The notes under the pieces: model-generated | What the model was told of the DNA's origin: nothing | Database searches by the model: none | What the model saw: only the letters and a program-made list of their open reading frames with translations | From: an uncultured Clostridia bacterium | GTDB taxonomy: Bacteria > Bacillota > Clostridia > Christensenellales > DTU072 | Direction: 5' to 3' | Assembly (NCBI GenBank): GCA_944350065.1 | Contig: CALVOD010000089.1 | Coordinates: 1 to 5,663, forward strand | Length of the DNA: 5,663 nucleotides | Position numbers and translations under genes: made by a program | Part shown: piece after piece, positions 1-5,562 of the stretch | Numbering within the stretch: position 1 is the stretch's first letter | How the letters are laid out: every line of letters begins with the position of its first letter

Positions 1-90
1 CAAACAGACTCCAATGCTATACTGTATTTGGTCATCAGCCCCCAAAAAGGGAAGCTACGGCGAATGCGCGTAGACAGAGAAGAACGTTGA
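1..90 (+). CDS. Possible 3' end of an unidentified gene (partial)
   Basis: Frame 1 is open from the left edge to a TGA at 88-90 and encodes 29 residues. The peptide goes from a hydrophobic stretch (AILYLVIS) to a basic, charged tail (GKLRRMRVDREER), which would suit a protein C-terminus. The stop lies 24 bp before a strong terminator, as expected for the last gene of a transcript. The case is weak. Another frame is open to position 96 and a third to 72, so openness alone says little. The stretch also holds repeats and small hairpins that could mean a structured RNA: GCGTAGAC at 68-75 and again at 98-105, and a stem CTACG 55-59 / CGTAG 69-73. I do not recognise a protein family, nor a match to tmRNA, RNase P RNA, SRP RNA or a known riboswitch. 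Confidence 0.3.
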   Translation, partial: QTDSNAILYLVISPQKGKLRRMRVDREER

Positions 91-114
91 CCTTTTAGCG
101 TAGACTTCTCCTCT

Positions 115-141
115 GACCGCCCGAATTTTCGGGCGGTCTTT
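115..141 (+). terminator. Rho-independent terminator
   Basis: A perfect 10-bp stem (115-124 with 129-138, GACCGCCCGA / TCGGGCGGTC) closes a 4-nt loop and is followed by TTTGCGTATTGT. The stem is very GC-rich but the U tract is short. The other strand has no T-run after the stem, so it should act on rightward transcription. It ends whatever lies at the left edge and insulates the recombinase gene downstream. Confidence 0.8.
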
Positions 142-309
142 GCGTATTGTAAATCGCTAAACTTTCCTTTTAAGTAGTCTCGTTTTCTCTTGATGCCGCT
201 CGATATTATTATATTGATATATATAAGGATATGCGCCAATCTGTGTTTACCGTTTAAAACGGGTGCCCTTAGGTTCGCTTGCGGAAATTTTGCTTTATTA
301 TATTTTGTA
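142..309. other. AT-rich intergenic stretch with no recognised gene
   Basis: Between the terminator and the recombinase promoter I see no supportable gene. A hydrophobic reading frame opens near 190, but it has no ribosome binding site, runs out of frame into the recombinase gene and is rejected. The only local structure is a small palindrome at 250-262, CCGTTT-A-AAACGG, which could be a protein-binding site or chance. The AT-rich stretch around 205-230 was compared by eye with dif sites because a Xer-type gene follows; no convincing pair of recombinase arms was found. Confidence 0.5.
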
Positions 310-338
310 TTGTTTTTTGCGAATAGATATGATATAAT
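310..338 (+). promoter_or_regulatory. Sigma-A-type promoter of the tyrosine recombinase gene
   Basis: TTGTTT at 310-315 and a consensus TATAAT at 333-338 are separated by 17 bp. With the usual 6-7 nt from the -10 box to the start point, transcription would begin at about 344-346, on the ATG of the recombinase gene. No Shine-Dalgarno sequence lies between the -10 box and the ATG. The promoter therefore predicts a leaderless mRNA. Confidence 0.7.
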
Positions 339-344
339 ACGAAT

Positions 345-1412
345 ATGGCAAAGACTTCTTATTACGATCAGTTCACTGAAGAAAAATATATCAAATTCAA
401 CGAAATGTTGGATAAATTACCCTATTTTTGCGGCGAATACTTCACGGGCGTGGATATGAGAACTTCTATCCTCACCAAATTGAATTATGCGACCGATTTT
501 ATGATATTTTTCGATTTTCTCGTTCACAAAGTACGCGGATTTATCGGGAAAGACATTACCGAAATAACTCTTGACGACTTAGACCGATATGTGACTTCGT
601 CGGAGATCGAGTATTTTTTGAGATATCTGTCCTTTTATTCGTTCAACGGCAAGCCCTACCGCAACGGCGAAAAAGCCAAGGCGCGTAAATTGAGCTCGAT
701 ACGTTCGATGTTCAAATATTTCTATAATAAGGATAAGCTCAAGGAAAACGTGGCAAGCAAAGTCGCTACGCCCAAACTCCACGACAAAGCCATTATCCGC
801 TTGGACGACGAAGAAGTGGACGTGATGCTCGACGTAGTCGAGCGGGAGAAAAAATTCGGCAGCGAATTCCGCGACAAATATAATTTAAATACTCGCGATA
901 GAGATATCGCGATAGTAACTCTTATGCTCGGCACCGGCATCCGTGTAAGCGAATGCGTGGGACTCAACGTAGACGACGTTGATCTCAAAAACCTCGCCTT
1001 CAGGGTGACCCGCAAAGGCGGCAACGTGACCGTACTGTATTTCTCGGAGGAAGTGCGCGACGCTATAGAACTCTATCTTCCGTGGCGGCAGGAAAGGTTA
1101 TTGAAAGCGGGACTGTATTCCGACGTGGACGCTCTGTTTATTTCGTTGCAGAATAAACGCATCACCGTGCGCGCCGTCGAAAATCTTGTCAAAAAATATT
1201 CATCTACCGCTAACCCGCTCAAGGGCGTGTCGCCGCACAAACTGCGTTCTACTTACGGCACCAGACTTTACCGTGAGACCAAGGATATATATATGGTCGC
1301 GGAAGTGCTCGGACACCGCGACGTAAACACCACGAAAAAGCATTACGCAGCCATCGACGAAGACATCAAACGCGAGGCTTCGACTAAAGTCGTACTGCAT
1401 AAGAAAAATTGA
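345..1412 (+). CDS. Tyrosine recombinase / integrase, XerC/XerD-like
   Basis: This 355-residue site-specific recombinase belongs to the phage-integrase superfamily, which cuts and rejoins DNA through a 3'-phosphotyrosine. The six catalytic positions are all present: Arg200 (GTGIRVSE), Lys224 in the beta-hairpin (RKGGN), His298 and Arg301 (SPHKLRSTYGT), His324 (LGHRD) and the nucleophile Tyr334 (KKHYAA). Residues about 40-135 form the SAM-like, core-DNA-binding domain and about 150-345 the catalytic domain. It is longer than typical XerC/XerD (about 300 residues), with extra length at the N-terminus and at about 165-185 before the first catalytic Arg. No excisionase, att site or phage gene is nearby, and it sits beside lexA, so a chromosomal role such as dimer resolution is more likely than prophage integration. 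That is inference. The start at 345 has no Shine-Dalgarno site; the next in-frame ATGs (residues 21 and 38) have none either. Confidence 0.9.
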   Translation: MAKTSYYDQFTEEKYIKFNEMLDKLPYFCGEYFTGVDMRTSILTKLNYATDFMIFFDFLVHKVRGFIGKDITEITLDDLDRYVTSSEIEYFLRYLSFYSFNGKPYRNGEKAKARKLSSIRSMFKYFYNKDKLKENVASKVATPKLHDKAIIRLDDEEVDVMLDVVEREKKFGSEFRDKYNLNTRDRDIAIVTLMLGTGIRVSECVGLNVDDVDLKNLAFRVTRKGGNVTVLYFSEEVRDAIELYLPWRQERLLKAGLYSDVDALFISLQNKRITVRAVENLVKKYSSTANPLKGVSPHKLRSTYGTRLYRETKDIYMVAEVLGHRDVNTTKKHYAAIDEDIKREASTKVVLHKKN

Positions 1413-1477
1413 CCTAAATCGCTTTAAACGTCGGTTTCGCACCCGTGAATACTATGAAAAATTTTCTAATTTGTAAG

Positions 1478-1501
1478 ATTTACGAATAAATGTTCGTAAA
1501 T
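1478..1501. promoter_or_regulatory. Putative LexA operator (SOS box)
   Basis: A 24-bp inverted repeat has perfect 9-bp arms (1478-1486 ATTTACGAA, 1493-1501 TTCGTAAAT) around a 6-bp centre, TAAATG. Its core, CGAATAAATGTTCG (1483-1496), differs at one base from the Gram-positive LexA consensus CGAAC-N4-GTTCG. It lies about 130 bp upstream of lexA, which is the expected place for autoregulation. It precedes one candidate promoter by 14 bp and overlaps the -35 region of a weaker one, so the repression geometry is not settled. Binding is inferred from the match and the context. Confidence 0.75.
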
Positions 1502-1515
1502 TTTGTTCTAATCTA

Positions 1516-1544
1516 TTGCGAAAATTAAGGAATAATGATAGAAT
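1516..1544 (+). promoter_or_regulatory. Candidate lexA promoter
   Basis: TTGCGA (1516-1521) and TAGAAT (1539-1544) are 17 bp apart. This predicts a start near 1551 and a leader of about 77 nt that keeps the Shine-Dalgarno site intact. Two rivals exist. One is an extended -10 element TGT-TCTAAT at 1504-1512, whose -35 region would lie inside the palindrome. The other is TTGAAT 1579-1584 with TATAAT 1602-1607, also 17 bp apart and closer to consensus, but its transcript would start at about 1614, inside the ribosome binding site. Which is used cannot be decided from sequence. Confidence 0.45.
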
Positions 1545-1611
1545 ATATTCGGTGGGAACTATTTATGCGCGCCCATCGTTGAATAAGCCAAACCGATATA
1601 TTATAATATTT

Positions 1612-1618
1612 AAGGGAG
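1612..1618 (+). promoter_or_regulatory. lexA ribosome binding site
   Basis: AAGGGAG lies 9 nt before the ATG at 1628. It supports that start and argues against promoters that would begin the transcript inside it. Confidence 0.75.
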
Positions 1619-1627
1619 CACGGGAAA

Positions 1628-2254
1628 ATGACTAAGAACTACGAATTGAAGGAACGACTCGAAGAAATACGCGATTTCATTTGCGACACTATAGAGGATC
1701 GAGGCTACCCCCCTACGATTCGGGAGCTTTGCGTCGAGTTCGATATAAAGTCCACTTCGAGCGCCGCTTATTATCTGAAGAAGCTCGAAGACGCGGGCGA
1801 ACTGAAGATCAACCGTCTCAAAAGCCGCGGTATCGAAATTTCTTCCGATCGCAGGATACCGAAGGATATGACAAACGTCCCTCTCGTCGGCTCCATAACC
1901 GCGGGAACTCCGAAACTTGCTTATGAGGAATGCGAGGACAACTTCCTTTTGCCGAACAATCTGTTCAACTGCGAAGGGAAGGAAGTGTTTATGCTTACCG
2001 TCATCGGTACAAGTATGGTAGACGTCGGTATCAACGACGGCGATCTCATACTCGTGAAGAAGCAGGATACCGCCCGCAACGGTCAGATAGTCGCTGCGCT
2101 TATAGACGGCGAAACCGCTACCGTCAAAAGATATTTTAACGAAAACGGCAGAGTGCGCCTGCACCCCGAGAACAGATATATGCCGGACCTCTATCCCACG
2201 GACGTGGCGATACTCGGAATAGTAATCGGTCTCGTGCGCACGAATATAAAGTAA
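1628..2254 (+). CDS. lexA: LexA, SOS-response repressor and self-cleaving protease
   Basis: This 208-residue protein has the full LexA architecture at the usual length. Residues 1-70 are the winged-helix DNA-binding domain, with the PTIREL and STSSAAYYLKKLE segments typical of its recognition region. Residues about 85-205 are the S24-type self-cleavage domain: the scissile Ala92-Gly93 bond (ITAGTP), the nucleophile Ser129 (GTSM) and the general base Lys167 (ATVKRY). In this family the protein dimerises on operators. RecA filaments formed on damaged DNA trigger self-cleavage and derepress the SOS regulon. An AAGGGAG site supports the start, and a LexA-like palindrome upstream suggests autoregulation. 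The next gene starts 33 bp after the stop on the same strand without a terminator between them, so it should share the transcript. Nothing is missing or truncated. Confidence 0.96.
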   Translation: MTKNYELKERLEEIRDFICDTIEDRGYPPTIRELCVEFDIKSTSSAAYYLKKLEDAGELKINRLKSRGIEISSDRRIPKDMTNVPLVGSITAGTPKLAYEECEDNFLLPNNLFNCEGKEVFMLTVIGTSMVDVGINDGDLILVKKQDTARNGQIVAALIDGETATVKRYFNENGRVRLHPENRYMPDLYPTDVAILGIVIGLVRTNIK

Positions 2255-2287
2255 ACCGATTAGTCGTAGGAAGCAAAGTAAAGGAAT

Positions 2288-3931
2288 ATGGATACAGTCA
2301 ATACCGAACTTATACGCGGACACGTAGACACAATTATTCTTAACGCATTGATGCAACGCGACCGTTACGGATACGAGATACTGGATATGATATCCGATCT
2401 CAGCGAAGGTCGATACGAAATCAAGCAACCGACTTTGTACTCCTGTCTCAAGAGACTGGAGAAACAAGGCTTCATTACCTCCTATTACGGCGACGAAACG
2501 CAAGGCGGACGGAGAAGGTATTACCGCCTTACCGAGAAAGGCAGAGCCACTCTCGAGCAGGATCAGCGGGAATGGGAGTTTTCGAGAACGATAATTAACA
2601 GGCTTTTAAGCGATAAAGAAATAGATTTACGCACTGTGGAAGCTCCGTTCAATCCGAGCGAGCTGCGCCCTCTCACGCGTCGCGTACGTGTATACGACAA
2701 CGGCGAGGGCTTTATAAACGGTGAGGACGAGGAAGAAGAAACTTCCGTAGCGCCGACGGTAACGGCAGCAGCGCCCGCAACGACGGAGTCGCCCTCGACA
2801 CCTGGTACAACTGCCGAAAGCAGAGAGGAAACGCCTTACGTCTCTCCCCTTTTTGCACCCGTGGTTCCTCCCGTTTCGGAAACGGTAAGCGAAACGCCCG
2901 CCGTTGCGGCGCAAGCGACTACGATTGCGGAAGAAAAGCCCGACGTATACGACGAGGAGGAGCTTCTGCGCATCAAAGAGCAACAGATAGCGGCGAGCAA
3001 AAGGCTGCAAATCGGAGAATTCGCGTCGAGGCGTATGCTGATAAGCGACGATGAAGACGCGCCCCCCGCTCCCGCTTCGTACGGTACGCCGCGTAACGGC
3101 GCAAGTGACGCGGCTTACGGGTATTCCGAAGCCCCTGACCGCCCTGCCGCTCCGGACAGAAGTATGTTCACATATACCACTATGTCCGCAGATAAAATGC
3201 AGACTAAACCGCAACTCGAGCCCAAACGGGAAGCGAGAGAAGATGACTATCGCAATATGCGCACCACGGCGGAGCCTGACGAAAGATTGCATTACAGGGA
3301 GGCGTTGAGCGCGCTTTTCCGCGTTGACGAGCCGAAGGCGCAACCCGCGCCCGCTGCTGCCGCCGCGGTTATCAACGAAGCGGAACAGCGCGACATAGAC
3401 AGTCAGGGCAGAGCGCGCCATTTCGGCGATCTCAAACAAGCTCTTTACGAGGAAGGTTTCAATCTGAAGCCTTACAACAAGGCGAATGCGTCCAATTTCT
3501 ATTATATGAAATTCGTGTACAGCAATAAGCTGATGCGCGACACGATGCTACTCACCTATCTCGTGCTCGTTATCGAAGTTCTGATAATGGTGATAGCGAT
3601 AGACAGTTTCGCGATGAATATCGGCGTATGTATCGCGATTGCGGCTGTAGGATTGCTACTTCCCGCCCTTCCGTTTATCGTCTGGGCGATAAACCCAACC
3701 AAGCGAATAAAAGCGCGGTTTAATCTCGGGACTTCGGTCACTTACGCGCTTATAGCGTTCATAGTGATATCGGGTATATCCATGATAATAGCGCTCATCG
3801 CTCCGTCGCTCAAAGTCGACTTTACCAAAGGCTCCGCCTACATACCTGTAATGATAGCGGCGCTGATACCCATAGCGGTATTGATATACGGGCTCCTCTA
3901 CCGCTCCGGGAATTACCACCTCAAGAAATAA
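2288..3931 (+). CDS. PadR-family winged-helix regulator with disordered linker and four-helix membrane domain
   Basis: This 547-residue protein has three parts. Residues 5-110 are a PadR-type winged helix: TELIRGHVDTIILNAL, YGYEILDMI, the recognition segment IKQPTLYSCLKRLEKQGFI and the wing GGRRRYYRLTEKG. Residues about 125-375 form a low-complexity linker rich in Pro, Ala, Thr and Glu, probably disordered. A short segment (about 379-417) ending YYMKFVYSNKLMRDT leads into four predicted membrane helices at about 418-440, 443-468, 483-506 and 517-537. Even helix number and the DNA-binding domain imply both termini in the cytoplasm. PadR proteins are usually soluble, 100-200-residue repressors, so this is a membrane-tethered variant; ligand and targets are unknown. 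The ATG has a stop three codons upstream. Its Shine-Dalgarno is unusual: AAAGGA ends only 2 nt before the ATG and TAGGAAG lies 14 nt away. It probably forms an operon with lexA. Confidence 0.85.
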   Translation: MDTVNTELIRGHVDTIILNALMQRDRYGYEILDMISDLSEGRYEIKQPTLYSCLKRLEKQGFITSYYGDETQGGRRRYYRLTEKGRATLEQDQREWEFSRTIINRLLSDKEIDLRTVEAPFNPSELRPLTRRVRVYDNGEGFINGEDEEEETSVAPTVTAAAPATTESPSTPGTTAESREETPYVSPLFAPVVPPVSETVSETPAVAAQATTIAEEKPDVYDEEELLRIKEQQIAASKRLQIGEFASRRMLISDDEDAPPAPASYGTPRNGASDAAYGYSEAPDRPAAPDRSMFTYTTMSADKMQTKPQLEPKREAREDDYRNMRTTAEPDERLHYREALSALFRVDEPKAQPAPAAAAAVINEAEQRDIDSQGRARHFGDLKQALYEEGFNLKPYNKANASNFYYMKFVYSNKLMRDTMLLTYLVLVIEVLIMVIAIDSFAMNIGVCIAIAAVGLLLPALPFIVWAINPTKRIKARFNLGTSVTYALIAFIVISGISMIIALIAPSLKVDFTKGSAYIPVMIAALIPIAVLIYGLLYRSGNYHLKK

Positions 3932-3954
3932 ATACATAGGAAATAATATCAAAA

Positions 3955-3996
3955 ATATCAAAAAGCCGTAAGCGTTCGCTTACGGCTTCTTATATT
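3955..3996. terminator. Bidirectional terminator between convergent operons
   Basis: A 9-bp stem, GCCGTAAGC (3965-3973) with GCTTACGGC (3978-3986), closes a 4-nt loop. On the plus strand it is followed by TTCTTATATT. On the minus strand it is followed by TTTTTGATATTTTTG, a better U tract. It ends the lexA-padR transcript 33 bp after the stop codon and the proC-rnhA transcript about 50 bp after its stop. Confidence 0.85.
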
Positions 3997-4036
3997 CAAA
4001 TTCGGATACCAAATGCAAAATGTGCTCCCAGTCGCT

Positions 4037-4486
4037 TCAGTCTTTATTGGTAGTAAGTTTCTTTATTTCCCCGCGCGCGACTTCGTCGCAACGGTTGTTG
4101 TATGCGTTGTCGCTGTGCCCTTTGACTTTGACAAACCTGACGACGTGTTTTTGCGTTTCGGCGATAAGGGCTTGCCAGAGATCTACGTTTTTGACGTCGC
4201 TTTTATCCCGCGTACGCCAGTTATGAGACATCCAGTAGTCAAGCCAGCCTTCGTTTATAGCGTTAACGGTGTATGCGGAATCGCTGTAAACCGTAGCTTC
4301 GCACCGCTCGCGCAACGCGCGTAGCCCTTCAATGACTGCGGTCATCTCCATGCGGTTGTTGGTTGTTTCACTCGCGCCTCCCGCAAGAGTTTTCTCTATG
4401 CCTTTATATATAAGGATAGCGCACCAGCCGCCCGCTCCCGGATTGCCGCTACAGGCTCCGTCGGTATAAATATCGACTTTCTTCAT
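4037..4486 (-). CDS. rnhA: Ribonuclease HI
   Basis: This enzyme cuts the RNA strand of RNA-DNA hybrids using two metal ions. It acts in the cytoplasm on Okazaki primers, R-loops and misinserted ribonucleotides. The 149-residue protein has the usual family length and the complete active site: Asp9 (YTDGACSGNPG), Glu47 (NNRMEM), Asp69 (YSDS), His124 (VKGHSDN) and Asp134 (NRCDEVA), nearly the same numbering as the E. coli enzyme (Asp10, Glu48, Asp70, His124, Asp134). The basic handle region (about 81-100, WLDYWMSHNWRTRDK) is present, so this is the bacterial HI type. The ATG is 4 nt downstream of the proC stop and has no clear Shine-Dalgarno site, which suggests translational coupling. The bidirectional terminator follows. 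No N-terminal hybrid-binding domain is present. Confidence 0.96.
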   Translation of the reverse strand: MKKVDIYTDGACSGNPGAGGWCAILIYKGIEKTLAGGASETTNNRMEMTAVIEGLRALRERCEATVYSDSAYTVNAINEGWLDYWMSHNWRTRDKSDVKNVDLWQALIAETQKHVVRFVKVKGHSDNAYNNRCDEVARGEIKKLTTNKD

Positions 4487-4490
4487 AAAT

Positions 4491-5306
4491 TTACAGCTTT
4501 TCGGAGAGAAGTTCGGACTTCCTTCTGCAAGCGCCTATCGCTTCGGATACGGTGCCGTAGAGGTCTTTCGCGCGGAATACGTCAACCGCTTCTATGGTCG
4601 TGCCGCCTTTACTGCATACCTTGTCGGTCATGGTGAGGAGATCTTCGCCCGCAGCGCTCGCAAACGCCGCGCTTCCTTCTATTGTAGCCAAAGCAAGCGC
4701 CCTGCTCTCCTCTACGTTCAAGCCGCCCTCAACGCCCGCGCGCACCATCGCGTCGGCGAACATGAATACGTACGCGGGTCCCGATCCGCTGATACTCGTC
4801 ACGGCGTCGAACTTCGATTCCGCAAGCACGATAACTTCGCCGCATACGCCGAGCAGACCTTTGACGAGCGTTTCGGTGGCTTCGTCGGTATTGTCGAAGG
4901 TCACCGCGGCTATTCCTTTACCTATTCTGCACGGAGTATTCGGCATTACGCGGGTGATACCCGTTTCGGGTGCGAAATAACGGCGTAACGTGGATATTTT
5001 TACACCCGCCATTATGGATATGACGTTTTTTACGTTAATTGCGGGCGCCGACTTGAGTATGTCCGCATAGAATTGCGGTTTAACGCCCAAAAGCACGCTC
5101 TCGCATTCCGCGAGCAATTCCTCGGAACCTGCGGCTACGGATACTCCCATATCGGAATATTTTCTGCGTTTTGCTTCGTCGAGATCGAATACGGCGACGT
5201 CGGAAGGCTCGAGTCCGTGATCTTTAAGTTTATCCGTCGCTACGATCCTGTCGAGAATGCTTCCCGCCATGACACCTGCTCCGATGAATCCGAGTTTGTA
5301 TTTCAT
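4491..5306 (-). CDS. proC: Pyrroline-5-carboxylate reductase
   Basis: This cytoplasmic enzyme catalyses the last step of proline synthesis, reducing 1-pyrroline-5-carboxylate to L-proline with NAD(P)H. At 271 residues it matches the family length (E. coli ProC has 269). The N-terminal Rossmann fold has the dinucleotide loop GFIGAGVMAGSI (residues 6-17), VLLGVKPQ at 71-78 and the conserved RVMPNTP at 119-125. The C-terminal dimerisation and active-site domain carries SISGSGPAYVF (171-181) and VCSKGGTTIEA (230-240). The ATG is preceded by a strong AAGGAG, 5 nt away. The gene heads a two-gene unit with rnhA and is divergent from the tRNA-Trp gene, with about 70 bp shared between them. No proA or proB is in the window, so the rest of the pathway lies elsewhere. 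Confidence 0.96.
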   Translation of the reverse strand: MKYKLGFIGAGVMAGSILDRIVATDKLKDHGLEPSDVAVFDLDEAKRRKYSDMGVSVAAGSEELLAECESVLLGVKPQFYADILKSAPAINVKNVISIMAGVKISTLRRYFAPETGITRVMPNTPCRIGKGIAAVTFDNTDEATETLVKGLLGVCGEVIVLAESKFDAVTSISGSGPAYVFMFADAMVRAGVEGGLNVEESRALALATIEGSAAFASAAGEDLLTMTDKVCSKGGTTIEAVDVFRAKDLYGTVSEAIGACRRKSELLSEKL

Positions 5307-5311
5307 ATATG

Positions 5312-5317
5312 CTCCTT
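5312..5317 (-). promoter_or_regulatory. proC ribosome binding site
   Basis: On the minus strand AAGGAG lies 5 nt before the ATG at 5306-5304, inside AAAAAGGAG. It fixes the proC start. A possible proC promoter on the same strand (TTGTCA at 5365-5360, TAAATA at 5343-5338, 16-bp spacing) overlaps the tRNA promoter but is weak. Confidence 0.75.
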
Positions 5318-5331
5318 TTTACGAAATATAA

Positions 5332-5360
5332 TTGACATATTTATGCTGTTTATGTATAAT
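5332..5360 (+). promoter_or_regulatory. Consensus sigma-A promoter of the tRNA-Trp gene
   Basis: TTGACA (5332-5337) and TATAAT (5355-5360) are both perfect consensus hexamers with the optimal 17-bp spacing. Transcription should start near 5367, only about 9 nt before the mature tRNA 5' end. This is the strongest promoter visible in the window and suits a stable RNA gene. Confidence 0.9.
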
Positions 5361-5375
5361 GACAATGTTCGTTAT

Positions 5376-5451
5376 AGGGGAGTGGCTCAATTGGTAGAGC
5401 AGCGGTCTCCAAAACCGCCGGTTGCGTGTTCGAGTCGCGTCTCCCCTGCCA
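5376..5451 (+). tRNA. tRNA-Trp (anticodon CCA)
   Basis: A complete 76-nt cloverleaf is present. The acceptor stem is AGGGGAG (5376-5382) with CTCCCCT (5441-5447), followed by discriminator G and an encoded CCA tail (5449-5451). The D stem is GCTC/GAGC (5385-5388, 5397-5400) with the GGTA-type loop. The anticodon stem is GCGGT/ACCGC (5402-5406, 5414-5418) around the loop CTCCAAA, giving anticodon CCA at 5409-5411, which reads the Trp codon UGG. The variable loop is 5 nt. The T arm is GCGTG-TTCGAGT-CGCGT (5424-5440), with two G-U pairs. No neighbouring tRNA is visible, and it has its own promoter and terminator, so it is a single-gene transcript. Confidence 0.96.
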
Positions 5452-5452
5452 G

Positions 5453-5484
5453 AACGGCTTGCGTAATGCGAGCCGTTTTTCTTT
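5453..5484 (+). terminator. Terminator of the tRNA-Trp transcript
   Basis: A 10-bp stem including one T-G pair (5453-5462 with 5468-5477, core AACGGCT / AGCCGTT) closes a 5-nt loop and is followed by TTTCTTT. It begins 1 nt after the tRNA CCA end, so the primary transcript is barely longer than the tRNA. Confidence 0.85.
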
Positions 5485-5527
5485 ACCTATTCTATCGCAA
5501 AAGACGCTTAAAGTCAATTCTATCCCG

Positions 5528-5562
5528 AAAAAACGCCCCGCGATCTATAAATCGTCGAGGCG
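5528..5562 (-). terminator. Terminator of the minus-strand gene at the right edge
   Basis: On the minus strand an imperfect hairpin (5562-5551 with 5544-5534; outer stem CGCC/GGCG, inner stem CGAT/ATCG, one mismatch and one bulge) is followed by six Ts (5533-5528). The stop codon of the partial gene (5547-5545) sits in its loop. It faces the tRNA terminator, so the two units are convergent. Confidence 0.65.

Noticed and set aside
190..459. 89-residue hydrophobic reading frame on the plus strand
   Set aside because: It has no ribosome binding site, crosses the recombinase promoter and overlaps the recombinase gene by 115 bp in another frame; its hydrophobicity comes from the AT-rich intergenic DNA.
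1592..1614. AT-rich near-palindrome before lexA as a dif site for the nearby recombinase
   Set aside because: The centre is AT-rich, but no flanking arms resembling XerC and XerD binding sites are visible. It is better explained by -10-like promoter sequence and the ribosome binding site.
1610..2503. 297-residue reading frame antisense to lexA
   Set aside because: It lies opposite the clear lexA gene, its composition is Cys/His/Tyr-rich with no recognisable motif, and it has no ribosome binding site. Long antisense frames are common in this codon usage.
2627..3439. 270-residue reading frame antisense to the PadR linker
   Set aside because: It mirrors the low-complexity, GC-rich linker, is Arg-rich without domain features, and disappears as a candidate once the PadR gene is accepted.
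5358..5371. Second SOS box near GTTCG upstream of the tRNA
   Set aside because: Only one half-site is present; the other half (AATGA) does not match CGAAC.
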